In this document: piece by piece, positions 1 to 7,576 of the stretch
How positions within the stretch are numbered: position 1 is the first letter of the stretch
How the letters are laid out: each line of letters starts with the position of its first letter
Assembly (NCBI GenBank): GCA_951813295.1
Contig: CATOTI010000002.1
Coordinates: 3,854,522 to 3,918,521 of the forward strand
Reading direction: 5' to 3'
Length of the DNA: 64,000 nucleotides
Origin: an uncultured Pseudomonadales bacterium
GTDB lineage: Bacteria > Pseudomonadota > Gammaproteobacteria > Pseudomonadales > Azotimanducaceae
Position numbers and translations under genes: made by a program
Notes under the pieces: generated by a model
Seen by the model: only the letters and a program-made list of their open reading frames with translations
What the model was told of the DNA's origin: nothing
Databases searched by the model: none

Positions 1-2
1 GT

Positions 3-689
3 GTCCCACCGCGTTACATGCTCGATATGGCGAAAGAGCGCGGTGTCGTTGCAGCCGCTCTGATCGGTGCGAAGGAACATGCCGTCAAGCAAGTGGAGGC
101 CGGGGTCGAACTCCTGATCGCTGCCGGAACGGAAGCGGGTGGCCATTGCGGCGAAGTTTCGACGATGGTCCTCGTCCCCGAAGTGATCGATGCGATCAAG
201 GACTACGGCACACCCGTGCTCGCGGCGGGCGGCATCATCACCGGGCGGCAGATGGCGGCCTGCATGGCGATGGGGGCGGCCGGTGTCTGGACGGGATCCG
301 TCTGGTTGACCACCACCGAAGCCGAGACGTCGCCCGTCATCAAGGAAAAATACGTCGCGGCGAGTTCGCGTCAGACGGTTCGCAGTCAGGCTCGTACCGG
401 AAAATACTCGCGCCAATTGCGCTCGCCCTGGACCGATGCGTGGGAAGGCGAGGACGCGCCCGATCCGCTGGCCATGCCGCTGCAGTCGCTCGTCAGCGAG
501 CCGCCGCTCGCGAAGGTGACGAAGTTGGCTGAAGGCGGCCACGAAGGTGCACGACATCTCGCGACTTCCTTTGTGGGTCAGGGTGTCGGGCTCATCAACT
601 CGATCCAGACGACGCGTCAGGTCGTCTACGAGTTCATGGAAGACTTCATTGAAGCGAACGAGCGACTGCGCAAAGTCATCGGCGAATAG
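3..689 (+). CDS. Nitronate monooxygenase-family FMN enzyme, 5' end outside window
   Basis: This is the C-terminal part of a TIM-barrel flavoenzyme of the nitronate monooxygenase (2-nitropropane dioxygenase) family, which oxidises alkyl nitronates with bound FMN. The reading frame is open to the left edge, so the true start lies outside the window; the first in-frame ATG at 18 is internal. The family motif AAGTEAGGHCGEVSTMVLVP is present, with the GTEAGGH segment that contains the conserved His near the flavin. It is followed by the phosphate-binding stretch PVLAAGGI and a GAAGVWTGS segment. The family assignment is firm. The natural substrate is not: many members of this family are of unknown specificity. 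The next gene is convergent. Confidence 0.85.
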   Translation, partial: VPPRYMLDMAKERGVVAAALIGAKEHAVKQVEAGVELLIAAGTEAGGHCGEVSTMVLVPEVIDAIKDYGTPVLAAGGIITGRQMAACMAMGAAGVWTGSVWLTTTEAETSPVIKEKYVAASSRQTVRSQARTGKYSRQLRSPWTDAWEGEDAPDPLAMPLQSLVSEPPLAKVTKLAEGGHEGARHLATSFVGQGVGLINSIQTTRQVVYEFMEDFIEANERLRKVIGE

Positions 690-734
690 CACCTCGGGCG
701 GCGACGGTCGTCGTCGCCCAATCGATCCTTGCCG

Positions 735-2138
735 TCAGTCGATGTCGATCCGTAGAGACGCTTCGTAGTCCTCGATCGCGCTTGTGATCGAGGCGACGAT
801 CTCCGGATACTCGTCGGCGATGTCGAGTTCCTCGCGCAGATCCGTGCTGAGATCGAAGAGCAGCGGCGGATCGTGGCGGACGTGGTTACCGAAGCCGCGC
901 CACTCATTCGGCTCGCCCTCCTTCGCGATCGAATCCCAGGATTCGAGCACCAGTTTGTACCGGCCTTGTCGTGCCGCCCAGACGTTGCCCTGACGAGCGT
1001 GGAAGAACCACGTCTCCCGAAGGGCTGCGGCGCCGCCCACTAAGGTCGCGGAGAAATCGATCGAGTCGTAGGGCCGATCGTCGGGCAGATCGATGCCTAC
1101 CAGCGTCGCGATAGTCGCGAGCAGGTCCACCTGGCTCGCCATCCCGTCGATGACGGCGGGCTCGATCCGCGCTGGCCAGGAGAAGATCGCCGGAACGCGA
1201 AATCCACCTTCCCAGGCCGTGTGCTTGCCGTCACGAAAAGGACCGGGCGAACCGCCGAGGTCGTAGTAAGTTCGCCAGGGCCCGTTGTCGCTCGTGAAGA
1301 TGACGAGCGTGTTGTCGCGCACGCCGAGTTCGTCGAGCTTTGTGGTGAGTTCGCCCAGGGACCAATCGATCTCCTCGATCACGTCGCCGTATCGACCGGC
1401 CAGGCTTCGCCCCGAGAACGCATCGGACGGGAAGATCGGCACGTGGGGCATCGTGTGGCCGAGGAAGAGCAGAAAGGGTTCGTCGGCGTCGACCTCGTCG
1501 AGCCAGCGTAAAGCTTCGGCCGTGTAGCGTTGGGTCAGGGTGTCTTGCTGAACCGGGTTTTCGATGGCTTCCCGCTGCTGGAAGAGGTCGAAGCGGAAAT
1601 ACTCGCTCTTAGCGTTTTTGAAAGTCGCGTAGGTCTTCGGCAGATCCGGCAACATACCGCCGTCATTGAAGTCCTCGACGCCGAAGAAGTAGTCGAACCC
1701 GGCATCGTTGGGATGGACACCACCGTCGGCGAATCGCCCCGACATGCCCCATTTGCCAATATAGGCCGTCTGAAAGCCACGCTCCTTCATGAGTTGGCCG
1801 AGGGTCAACTCGTTCGCCGGCAGATTGCCCCAACGGTTGAGACCGGTACCGTGCACGCGGGCCGGCATCCGTCCCGTCATGAGCGCGATTCGGCTGGGAT
1901 TGCACAGCGGTGCTGCCGAATAGAACGACGTCCAGCGCTGTCCGTTCGCGGCGAGCCCATCGATGTGTGGTGTCTTGATCAGTGGGTGGCCGTAAGCGCC
2001 GACGTCGCCGTAGCCCATGTCGTCGGTTAGCACGATGACGACGTTGGGCGGCGCGTTGCAGGCGCTCACAATGAGCGTCAGCGCGATCGCGCAAACCGCT
2101 CGCGCGTACGCGCCGCGGCCATCCTTCCGCCGCTTCAT
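735..2138 (-). CDS. Type I sulfatase, predicted lipoprotein
   Basis: A 467-residue arylsulfatase-type enzyme that would hydrolyse sulfate esters. The N-terminus (MKRRKDG..., hydrophobic stretch, then LIVSAC) is a lipoprotein signal with predicted lipidated Cys27, so the enzyme should sit on a membrane facing the periplasm. The first metal site TDDMGYGD (Asp39-Asp40) is present. The sulfatase signature CNPSRIALMTGR gives Cys79 as the residue converted to formylglycine. The later KHTAWEGGFRVP and TSDNGPW segments are also typical. The start at 2138 is chosen because it gives the signal peptide and overlaps the stop of the upstream amidohydrolase gene by four bases (ATGA), which implies translational coupling. 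No formylglycine-generating enzyme gene is in the window. The substrate is unknown. Confidence 0.88.
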   Translation of the reverse strand: MKRRKDGRGAYARAVCAIALTLIVSACNAPPNVVIVLTDDMGYGDVGAYGHPLIKTPHIDGLAANGQRWTSFYSAAPLCNPSRIALMTGRMPARVHGTGLNRWGNLPANELTLGQLMKERGFQTAYIGKWGMSGRFADGGVHPNDAGFDYFFGVEDFNDGGMLPDLPKTYATFKNAKSEYFRFDLFQQREAIENPVQQDTLTQRYTAEALRWLDEVDADEPFLLFLGHTMPHVPIFPSDAFSGRSLAGRYGDVIEEIDWSLGELTTKLDELGVRDNTLVIFTSDNGPWRTYYDLGGSPGPFRDGKHTAWEGGFRVPAIFSWPARIEPAVIDGMASQVDLLATIATLVGIDLPDDRPYDSIDFSATLVGGAAALRETWFFHARQGNVWAARQGRYKLVLESWDSIAKEGEPNEWRGFGNHVRHDPPLLFDLSTDLREELDIADEYPEIVASITSAIEDYEASLRIDID

Positions 2139-3262
2139 GAACCGAGGTCGTAGAACCGTTCGATGTTGCCGCCGAGAATCAGGTCCTGTTCTTTCTTCTC
2201 GAGAACGCCGATGCCTTCCTTGAGCTCGGCCACGACGCCGTAGGAAGCATCGATATGCGGGTAGTCCGATGCCCAGGTGACGTACTCGGCGCCTATATGG
2301 CGGACCACGTCGGCCGTCATGCCCTCGTCGGGGTCCATCGAGATGAGGCACTGGCGGAAGAAGTACTCGCTCGGCTTCATCTTGAGCGGTGAGGTGCGTT
2401 GGATGACCTCGTACTTGTGATCGAGTCGGTCGAGCCAGGCGGAAATCCAGTTACCCCCCGCCTCGAGGACCGAGCACTTGAGCCGGGGAAAGCGTTCGAA
2501 TAGGCCCGACGACATCATCGCCGTGAAGGCCGCCATCACGTCGATCGCGAGAAAGGCGAAGAAGAACAGAGCGGAGCCGGACGGATCAGGCATGTGCGCG
2601 TAGCTGTTTTCTTCGCGCACGACGACGTGAAATCCGATCGGCATGTCGAGGTCCTGCGCGGCAGCCCAGAAGCGGTCGTAAACGGGATCGGACAACCTTC
2701 TTCCGTTTCGTGCCGCTGCGTCCCGCGAGAGGTAGATGCCGACACAACCGTCCTTCCTCGCGCGCTCGGCTTCCTGCACCGCGCCGTCGGGATCGATCAG
2801 TGAGATGTGCGCGACCGGGTGAAGGCGCTTTCGGTCGTGGTTCGCGAAATCAACGAGCCAGCGGTTGTAAGCGCGCGTGTAGGCCGTCGCGAGCGCGGGA
2901 TCGTCGGTGTTTCCCTCCCAGCAGATGCCGATCGTCGGGTAGAGCAGCACGGCGTCGATGCCTTCGGCGTCGAGCACTTTGAGGCGTTCGGCCGGATCGT
3001 ACGAGCCGGGTGGCGATCCATCCTCATAGGTGTACTCGCGCTTCTGATTGCCGAGTTCGCCCGTGTCGAGGTCGATTCCGCCGAGCGTGCCGAGATTGCC
3101 GCGCAGGAGCCCCATCGGGCGATTGTCGATATAGAGACGCTCGAGCCCGTCTGCATCACGACCGATTCGAATCGCGCGATCGCGAAACGCGGGATCGATG
3201 TACTTCTCCCAGGTATCGGCGGGTTCCAGGATGTGACCATCTGCATCGATGACGGGCGTCAT
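2135..3262 (-). CDS. Amidohydrolase-2 family metal-dependent hydrolase or decarboxylase
   Basis: A 375-residue TIM-barrel protein of the amidohydrolase 2 family, which includes aromatic acid decarboxylases such as gamma-resorcylate and ACMS decarboxylases as well as hydrolases. The N-terminal motif is IDADGHILEP, in place of the more usual HxH. Further conserved segments are GFHVVV (metal-binding His), LEAGGNW and WASDYPHIDASY (catalytic Asp). There is no signal peptide, so it is cytosolic. A strong Shine-Dalgarno GAGGAGG lies four bases before the ATG at 3262. Its stop overlaps the ATG of the sulfatase gene. It is divergent from a Rieske oxygenase gene, which suggests a shared catabolic role. 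The exact reaction cannot be read from the sequence. Confidence 0.85.
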   Translation of the reverse strand: MTPVIDADGHILEPADTWEKYIDPAFRDRAIRIGRDADGLERLYIDNRPMGLLRGNLGTLGGIDLDTGELGNQKREYTYEDGSPPGSYDPAERLKVLDAEGIDAVLLYPTIGICWEGNTDDPALATAYTRAYNRWLVDFANHDRKRLHPVAHISLIDPDGAVQEAERARKDGCVGIYLSRDAAARNGRRLSDPVYDRFWAAAQDLDMPIGFHVVVREENSYAHMPDPSGSALFFFAFLAIDVMAAFTAMMSSGLFERFPRLKCSVLEAGGNWISAWLDRLDHKYEVIQRTSPLKMKPSEYFFRQCLISMDPDEGMTADVVRHIGAEYVTWASDYPHIDASYGVVAELKEGIGVLEKKEQDLILGGNIERFYDLGS

Positions 3263-3296
3263 GGGTCCTCCTCGCGTAAAACGCTAAAGTGTTTCG

Positions 3297-3320
3297 GGTG
3301 TCGCGGATCAAAACGACACC
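3297..3320. promoter_or_regulatory. Inverted repeat in divergent promoter, candidate operator
   Basis: Perfect 7-bp arms GGTGTCG and CGACACC separated by 10 bp lie in the 93-bp gap between the divergent amidohydrolase and Rieske genes. An imperfect dyad, AAACGCT-AA-AGTGTTT, lies just to the left at about 3278-3293. This spacing and position suit a dimeric repressor or activator site. No regulator gene is adjacent, so the binding protein is unknown. Confidence 0.35.
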
Positions 3321-3355
3321 TGAGAATAATGCGTAACCGTGTTGGGAGGGCAGTG

Positions 3356-4693
3356 ATGTTGACCGCCGAAGAGAATCAACGTTTGACGCAGACGGGTCCC
3401 GGAACGCCGATGGGCGAGACGTTTCGCCACTATTGGATGCCGGCGCTCTTGTCGCGTGAGCTACCGCACCCCGACTGTCCGCCCGTGCGCGTCAGATTGC
3501 TCGGGGAGGATTTCATCGCGTTTCGTGACTCGCAAGGGCGTGCCGGCCTCGTTGAGCCGCGTTGCCCGCACCGGGGCGCGGACCTTTTCTTCGGGCGCTC
3601 CGAAGGTTGCGGTTTGCGTTGCACTTACCACGGCTGGAAGTTCGATACCGAAGGTCAGTGTGTCGATATTCCGAACGTGCCCGAGCAGGTCGCCAAGAAC
3701 CTCAAACCCAGAGCATCGATTCGAGCCCTCAACGTCGAGGAAGGCGGTGACATCATCTGGGCGTATTTCGGCGAGGACGCGCCGCCGTTGCCGGACTTCG
3801 AGTTCATGTCCGTGCCGCCGGAGCAACGCTTCGTGTCGAAGAAGTTTCAGCAGTGCAATTGGGCGCAAGCCTGTGAAGGCGGCCTCGATACCGCACATTT
3901 CTCCTACCTGCACGCCGGCGTAAAGGACGGCGAAAAGGCGGGCCTGCATCAGGTCGACGATCGCGGTCGCAGTCACCCCGTCGGTGAGAACGAGCCGCCG
4001 TCGATGGCGCGTTTTCGTTGGTTGATCGAAGACGGCGCACCACGCTTCAGCGTGCTCGATCATGCCGGAGGATTGCTGCTCTGTGCCGCACGAACGGCTG
4101 ATGATGATCAGCTCTACTGGCGCATGACACAGTATCTCTTGCCGAATCACTCGCTCGCGCCCGGCAACCTGCCGGAGAGCACCGCGCTTGCGAACACGTG
4201 GATGCCGGTCGACGACGAATCATGCTGGATCTTCTGCTACGCCTGGCATCCCGACCGGGAAATCGGAGACGCCGAGCGGGCTCGCCTGGATGCGGGCGCC
4301 GGGATCTTCGCCGAGGTCGATGACGGCTTCGTACCGATTCGGCGGCGAGAGAACGACTATCTGATCGATCGTGACCTGCAGCGCGAAGGCACCTACACCG
4401 GCATTGCCGGGATCTCCGAGCAGGATCAGGCGATTGCGGACAGCCAGGGCCTCATCGCGGATCGGACCCGCGAGATGCTGGTGCAGACGGATCTCGGGGT
4501 CGTTCGTTTCCGTGAGGAGATCATGCGCGCGGCCGACGATGTCGCGCGCGGCCGCGCACCCAAGGCGTCCCGTAACTCGGCGGCGTATCGCGTTAGGTCG
4601 GGTGACTATGTCGCGCACGAAGACGTCGCGATCGAGGAAGTCGTCGAGGCTCGCTTCGGGCCCTTCTGGGGGCAATCGATCGCAGCCGGATAG
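3356..4693 (+). CDS. Rieske non-heme iron oxygenase, large subunit
   Basis: A 445-residue ring-hydroxylating or O-demethylating oxygenase of the phthalate dioxygenase/vanillate demethylase type. The Rieske [2Fe-2S] ligands are Cys70-x-His72 (CPHRGAD) and Cys89-x2-His92 (CTYHGWK). The mononuclear iron site is EGGLDTAHFSYLH, with the bridging Asp178 and ligands His181 and His186. The start at 3356 is supported by GGGAGG at 3344-3349; a longer in-frame extension upstream runs antisense through the amidohydrolase gene and is not credible. It is followed after 4 bp by an MFS exporter gene, which overlaps a PhyH dioxygenase gene. No ferredoxin or reductase partner is nearby, so electrons must come from elsewhere. 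The substrate is unknown; the neighbours suggest an aromatic or cyclic, possibly sulfated, compound. Confidence 0.9.
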   Translation: MLTAEENQRLTQTGPGTPMGETFRHYWMPALLSRELPHPDCPPVRVRLLGEDFIAFRDSQGRAGLVEPRCPHRGADLFFGRSEGCGLRCTYHGWKFDTEGQCVDIPNVPEQVAKNLKPRASIRALNVEEGGDIIWAYFGEDAPPLPDFEFMSVPPEQRFVSKKFQQCNWAQACEGGLDTAHFSYLHAGVKDGEKAGLHQVDDRGRSHPVGENEPPSMARFRWLIEDGAPRFSVLDHAGGLLLCAARTADDDQLYWRMTQYLLPNHSLAPGNLPESTALANTWMPVDDESCWIFCYAWHPDREIGDAERARLDAGAGIFAEVDDGFVPIRRRENDYLIDRDLQREGTYTGIAGISEQDQAIADSQGLIADRTREMLVQTDLGVVRFREEIMRAADDVARGRAPKASRNSAAYRVRSGDYVAHEDVAIEEVVEARFGPFWGQSIAAG

Positions 4694-4697
4694 TCGT

Positions 4698-5951
4698 ATG
4701 GGCGAAACGGAACGATCGCTCTGGCGCGATCGTTCTTTCGCGAGGTTGTGGGTTGTCGGCGCACTAACGAGTACCGCGCGGTGGCTCGAGCTCCTTGTCG
4801 TTGGCATCTACGTTTTCGAGGTGACGGCATCGCCGCTCTGGGTCGCGTCCATGTTGACGTTGCGCATGACGCCGATGGCGATCTTCGGGATCTTCGGCGG
4901 CGCGCTGGCGGCGCGGTTCGATCGACGTCGCGTGTTGGTCACCGCACTCCTGGCGCTGACGGCGTTGTCGTTTGTCGTCGCGGCGATTGCCTACGTCAGC
5001 GAGGTCCCGCCGTGGCTGTTGGCACTCGTGGCTTTCCTTGCTGGATTTCACTGGGCGATCGACTTCCCGGTGCGCAGGACGTTACTCGGCGAGATCGCGG
5101 GTATCGAACGTGCGGGCAAGGCGATGAGCCTCGACACGATGGCGAGCTCGGGGACGCGTGTCCTCGGCCCGCTGGTCGGTGGTGGCGTTTACGCCGCGGT
5201 CGACCTGGAGGGCGCCTTTGTCGCGACAGGTTTGTTCTACCTCGCGGCGGCCTGGGCAATGGCGAGCGTTTCCGCGCGGGGTAGTGAGCCCTCACGCGGC
5301 AGCGTCGGCGATTCGATCCGTGCCGGGTGGGTCGCGCTACGCCGCCGATCTGTTCTCGTCGCGACGATGGCAGCGACCATTCTCTACAACATCTGGGCGT
5401 TTCCGGTGATCTCGATGATCCCGGTGATCGGCAAGGATTCCCTTGGTCTAGCGCCGTTTGAGGTTGGCGTGCTGGCGAGTATCGAAGGCGTCGGCTCGAT
5501 CGTCGGGGCGATTCTGTTGTCCCTCTTTACGCCGTTGGCAATGGCGCGGCGCATCTTTATTGGCGGCATTGCCGGTTACCTGGTCCTGACGATCGTTTTC
5601 GCGAACGTCGACTCGACACTGGTTGCTGGACTCGCGCTCCTGGGACTGGGATTCACGGCGGCGGGATTCGCGGCGATGCAGAGCGCACTGGTACTCGTGA
5701 ACACGGATTCATCGACCCGTCAGCAGATGATGGGCGTCCTATCGGTGTGCATCGGCTCGGCACCGATCGGTTTTGCCCACATGGGCGTGATGGCCGACTG
5801 GCTCGGCGCACCGTTGGCGTGCACGGTGGTTGCGATCGAAGGCCTCCTCGTCTTCGCGATCGTCATCTGGCGTTTTCCGTCGCTGCTCGGTGAGCAGGCC
5901 GCCGTCGAGGTCGAACCGGTGGTCCGCGCTGACGGGGCGGCGGCCCGATGA
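4698..5951 (+). CDS. MFS transporter, EntS-like (MFS_3)
   Basis: A 417-residue inner-membrane transporter with about 11-12 hydrophobic helices. The N-terminal segment RSLWRDRSFARLWVVGALTS and the cytoplasmic loop ALAARFDRRRVLVT after helix 2 match the MFS_3 branch, which contains the enterobactin exporter EntS and macrolide exporters. It starts 4 bp after the Rieske oxygenase stop, and its own TGA overlaps the next ATG (ATGA), so the three genes look co-transcribed and translationally coupled. By family it is more likely an exporter than an importer. It might remove a toxic pathway intermediate, but that is inference. Confidence 0.82.
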   Translation: MGETERSLWRDRSFARLWVVGALTSTARWLELLVVGIYVFEVTASPLWVASMLTLRMTPMAIFGIFGGALAARFDRRRVLVTALLALTALSFVVAAIAYVSEVPPWLLALVAFLAGFHWAIDFPVRRTLLGEIAGIERAGKAMSLDTMASSGTRVLGPLVGGGVYAAVDLEGAFVATGLFYLAAAWAMASVSARGSEPSRGSVGDSIRAGWVALRRRSVLVATMAATILYNIWAFPVISMIPVIGKDSLGLAPFEVGVLASIEGVGSIVGAILLSLFTPLAMARRIFIGGIAGYLVLTIVFANVDSTLVAGLALLGLGFTAAGFAAMQSALVLVNTDSSTRQQMMGVLSVCIGSAPIGFAHMGVMADWLGAPLACTVVAIEGLLVFAIVIWRFPSLLGEQAAVEVEPVVRADGAAAR

Positions 5952-6871
5952 TCGCGGACGGCACACCGTTTCTCTTCGGCGAACAATGTTTCGAGTTCGG
6001 CGTCGATGTTGTCGAACTCACCGACTCTCATCCGATCCGCGATGACGCCGCCGCACTGAAGCGTCGACTCGCGGAAGACGGATACCTTTTCATCCGCGGG
6101 TTCCATCCGAGTAAAAAGGCGAGACACGCCGCCCAGTGGGCGCTCGAGGCGATCGCCGCGCGTGGTGGTCTCCGAGAAGACACGCCCGTCGAACGCGGCG
6201 TTATCGGTGCAGACAACCGGAACTTTCCGTTCTTCCGCGATCTCGCCGTCTGCCATGCGCCGCCCATTCTCGACGTGGTCGACAGCGCCGAGACGGTTGC
6301 TTTTTTCGAGCGTTTGTTCGGTAAACCGGTGCTCACGTTCGATAAACGCTGGCTCAGATCGATGGCGCACGGCGGTCATAACCACTTTCACTACGATCAG
6401 GTGTACGTCGGCCGCGGGACCACGAATCGATTGAGCATGTGGACGGCCCTCACGGACATCGACCTCGACGAAGGAGGCCTCGTCGTTTGCCTCGGATCGA
6501 ATCGGCACGAACGGCTGATCGAAACTTATGGCGCGACGGACATGGACCGTGATCTGACCGACGCGGTCTTTTCGGCGGATCCGCGAGAACTCGTCGACGC
6601 CTTCGGTTTTTGTCTGGGCACGGCCCATTTTGAGCCCGGCGACGTGGTGATCTTCGGCATGCACACGATGCATAGCACAGCGCCGAATCGATCGGGTCGT
6701 TACAGGATCAGCATCGACACGCGCTATCAACCGGCGGATGAGGCCGTGGACGAACGGTTCTTTTTTCGTACGGGTCCGGGCGGTGCGCGACGGTTGTGGT
6801 TGGGAAACTTCTACCGCCCGTCGGTGACGTATCGGTCGATGGCTTCGCTGCGCGCCGAGTGGGGCATCTAG
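5948..6871 (+). CDS. Phytanoyl-CoA dioxygenase (PhyH) family protein
   Basis: A 307-residue Fe(II)/2-oxoglutarate-dependent oxygenase with the cupin-like PhyH fold. The iron facial triad is visible as His148-x-Asp150 (NHFHYDQ) and the distal His242 (HTMHSTAP). Arginines in RYRISIDTRYQ near 251-259 would bind 2-oxoglutarate. It overlaps the MFS gene by four bases (ATGA), which makes it the third gene of a tight Rieske-MFS-PhyH operon. Two different iron oxygenases in one operon suggest successive hydroxylations of a single substrate. The substrate cannot be named. Confidence 0.85.
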   Translation: MIADGTPFLFGEQCFEFGVDVVELTDSHPIRDDAAALKRRLAEDGYLFIRGFHPSKKARHAAQWALEAIAARGGLREDTPVERGVIGADNRNFPFFRDLAVCHAPPILDVVDSAETVAFFERLFGKPVLTFDKRWLRSMAHGGHNHFHYDQVYVGRGTTNRLSMWTALTDIDLDEGGLVVCLGSNRHERLIETYGATDMDRDLTDAVFSADPRELVDAFGFCLGTAHFEPGDVVIFGMHTMHSTAPNRSGRYRISIDTRYQPADEAVDERFFFRTGPGGARRLWLGNFYRPSVTYRSMASLRAEWGI

Positions 6872-6881
6872 CCGCGCGCGT

Positions 6882-7118
6882 TCAATGCGGTTTCAACACA
6901 CGTTCGGTGCTGGGCGGAAATCGCTGCCATAGCGCTGGCGCACGTGTCGGTCGGTGGACGAGGTCACCGCCGCAGTTCGGGCAGACGTGGTTGAAGCGTT
7001 CGGCGGCGCAGGCCGGACAGAAAGTGCATTCGAACGAGCAGATCATCGCCTCGTCGTTCGCGGCGAGATCGGTGTCGCAGGCTTCGCAATTCGGGCGCAT
7101 CGTCAACATAGCGGTCAC
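6882..7118 (-). CDS. DUF1272 small zinc-ribbon-like protein
   Basis: A 78-residue protein with the DUF1272 pattern MRPNCEACDTDL, AMICSFECTFCPACA, then VCPNCGGDLVHRP. Eight or so cysteines arranged in CxxC pairs indicate a zinc-binding fold. The function is unknown. The ATG used here overlaps the stop of the GNAT gene by four bases; later in-frame ATGs at residues 4 and 6 (nearer the conserved start MRPNC) are also possible. It is the last gene of a leftward unit after a TPP enzyme and an acetyltransferase. Confidence 0.8.
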   Translation of the reverse strand: MTAMLTMRPNCEACDTDLAANDEAMICSFECTFCPACAAERFNHVCPNCGGDLVHRPTRAPALWQRFPPSTERVLKPH

Positions 7119-7573
7119 ACTCTCTTCGATCGTGAAGGTAGACGGGCGAGGTAGCCGGTCTTTTCAGTCGAGTTAAAACCGGTCGAGCGATAGTACGCAT
7201 GCGTTGCCTCGCGCTTCGAACCAGTCTGCAGCATCGCCTTGTAGCAGCCGTGGGACCAGGCGAGTTCGAGAGTTTCGGACATCATGGCCTTACCGAGACC
7301 GGTCCCGCGAAGCGCCTCGTCGACCACGACGTTCTCGATGACGGCATAGGGGGATGCGCGTCGGGAGATATTCGGGATGACGTTGAGATAGATCGTGCCG
7401 ACGACCTCGCCATCCTGCTCGTAGACGAGAAGTGTGAGGTGCTCGGTCGCGAGAATCTGATCGAAGACGGCGCGGTCCTGGCCGTCCTCGAGGATGGGGT
7501 CGTCCGGCTGAAGCTGCCGATAGAGCCGCATCACCGCGTCGAAATCGCCGGGTTCTGCGGCTCTCAAGGACAT
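7115..7573 (-). CDS. GNAT family N-acetyltransferase
   Basis: A 152-residue acetyl-CoA-dependent acetyltransferase of the GNAT fold. The acetyl-CoA pyrophosphate-binding motif is RGTGLGKAMM near residues 89-98, preceded by the strand IENVVVDE and followed by the motif-B region AYYRSTGF. The substrate is unknown. It begins 3 bp after the stop of the TPP enzyme gene, and its stop overlaps the DUF1272 start (ATGA). The three genes therefore look like one transcript. Confidence 0.85.
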   Translation of the reverse strand: MSLRAAEPGDFDAVMRLYRQLQPDDPILEDGQDRAVFDQILATEHLTLLVYEQDGEVVGTIYLNVIPNISRRASPYAVIENVVVDEALRGTGLGKAMMSETLELAWSHGCYKAMLQTGSKREATHAYYRSTGFNSTEKTGYLARLPSRSKRV

Positions 7574-7576
7574 GAC

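Noticed and set aside
2807..3355. N-terminal extension of the Rieske oxygenase frame by about 180 residues
   Set aside because: The extension runs antisense through the amidohydrolase gene; the ribosome site GGGAGG and family homology both place the start at 3356.
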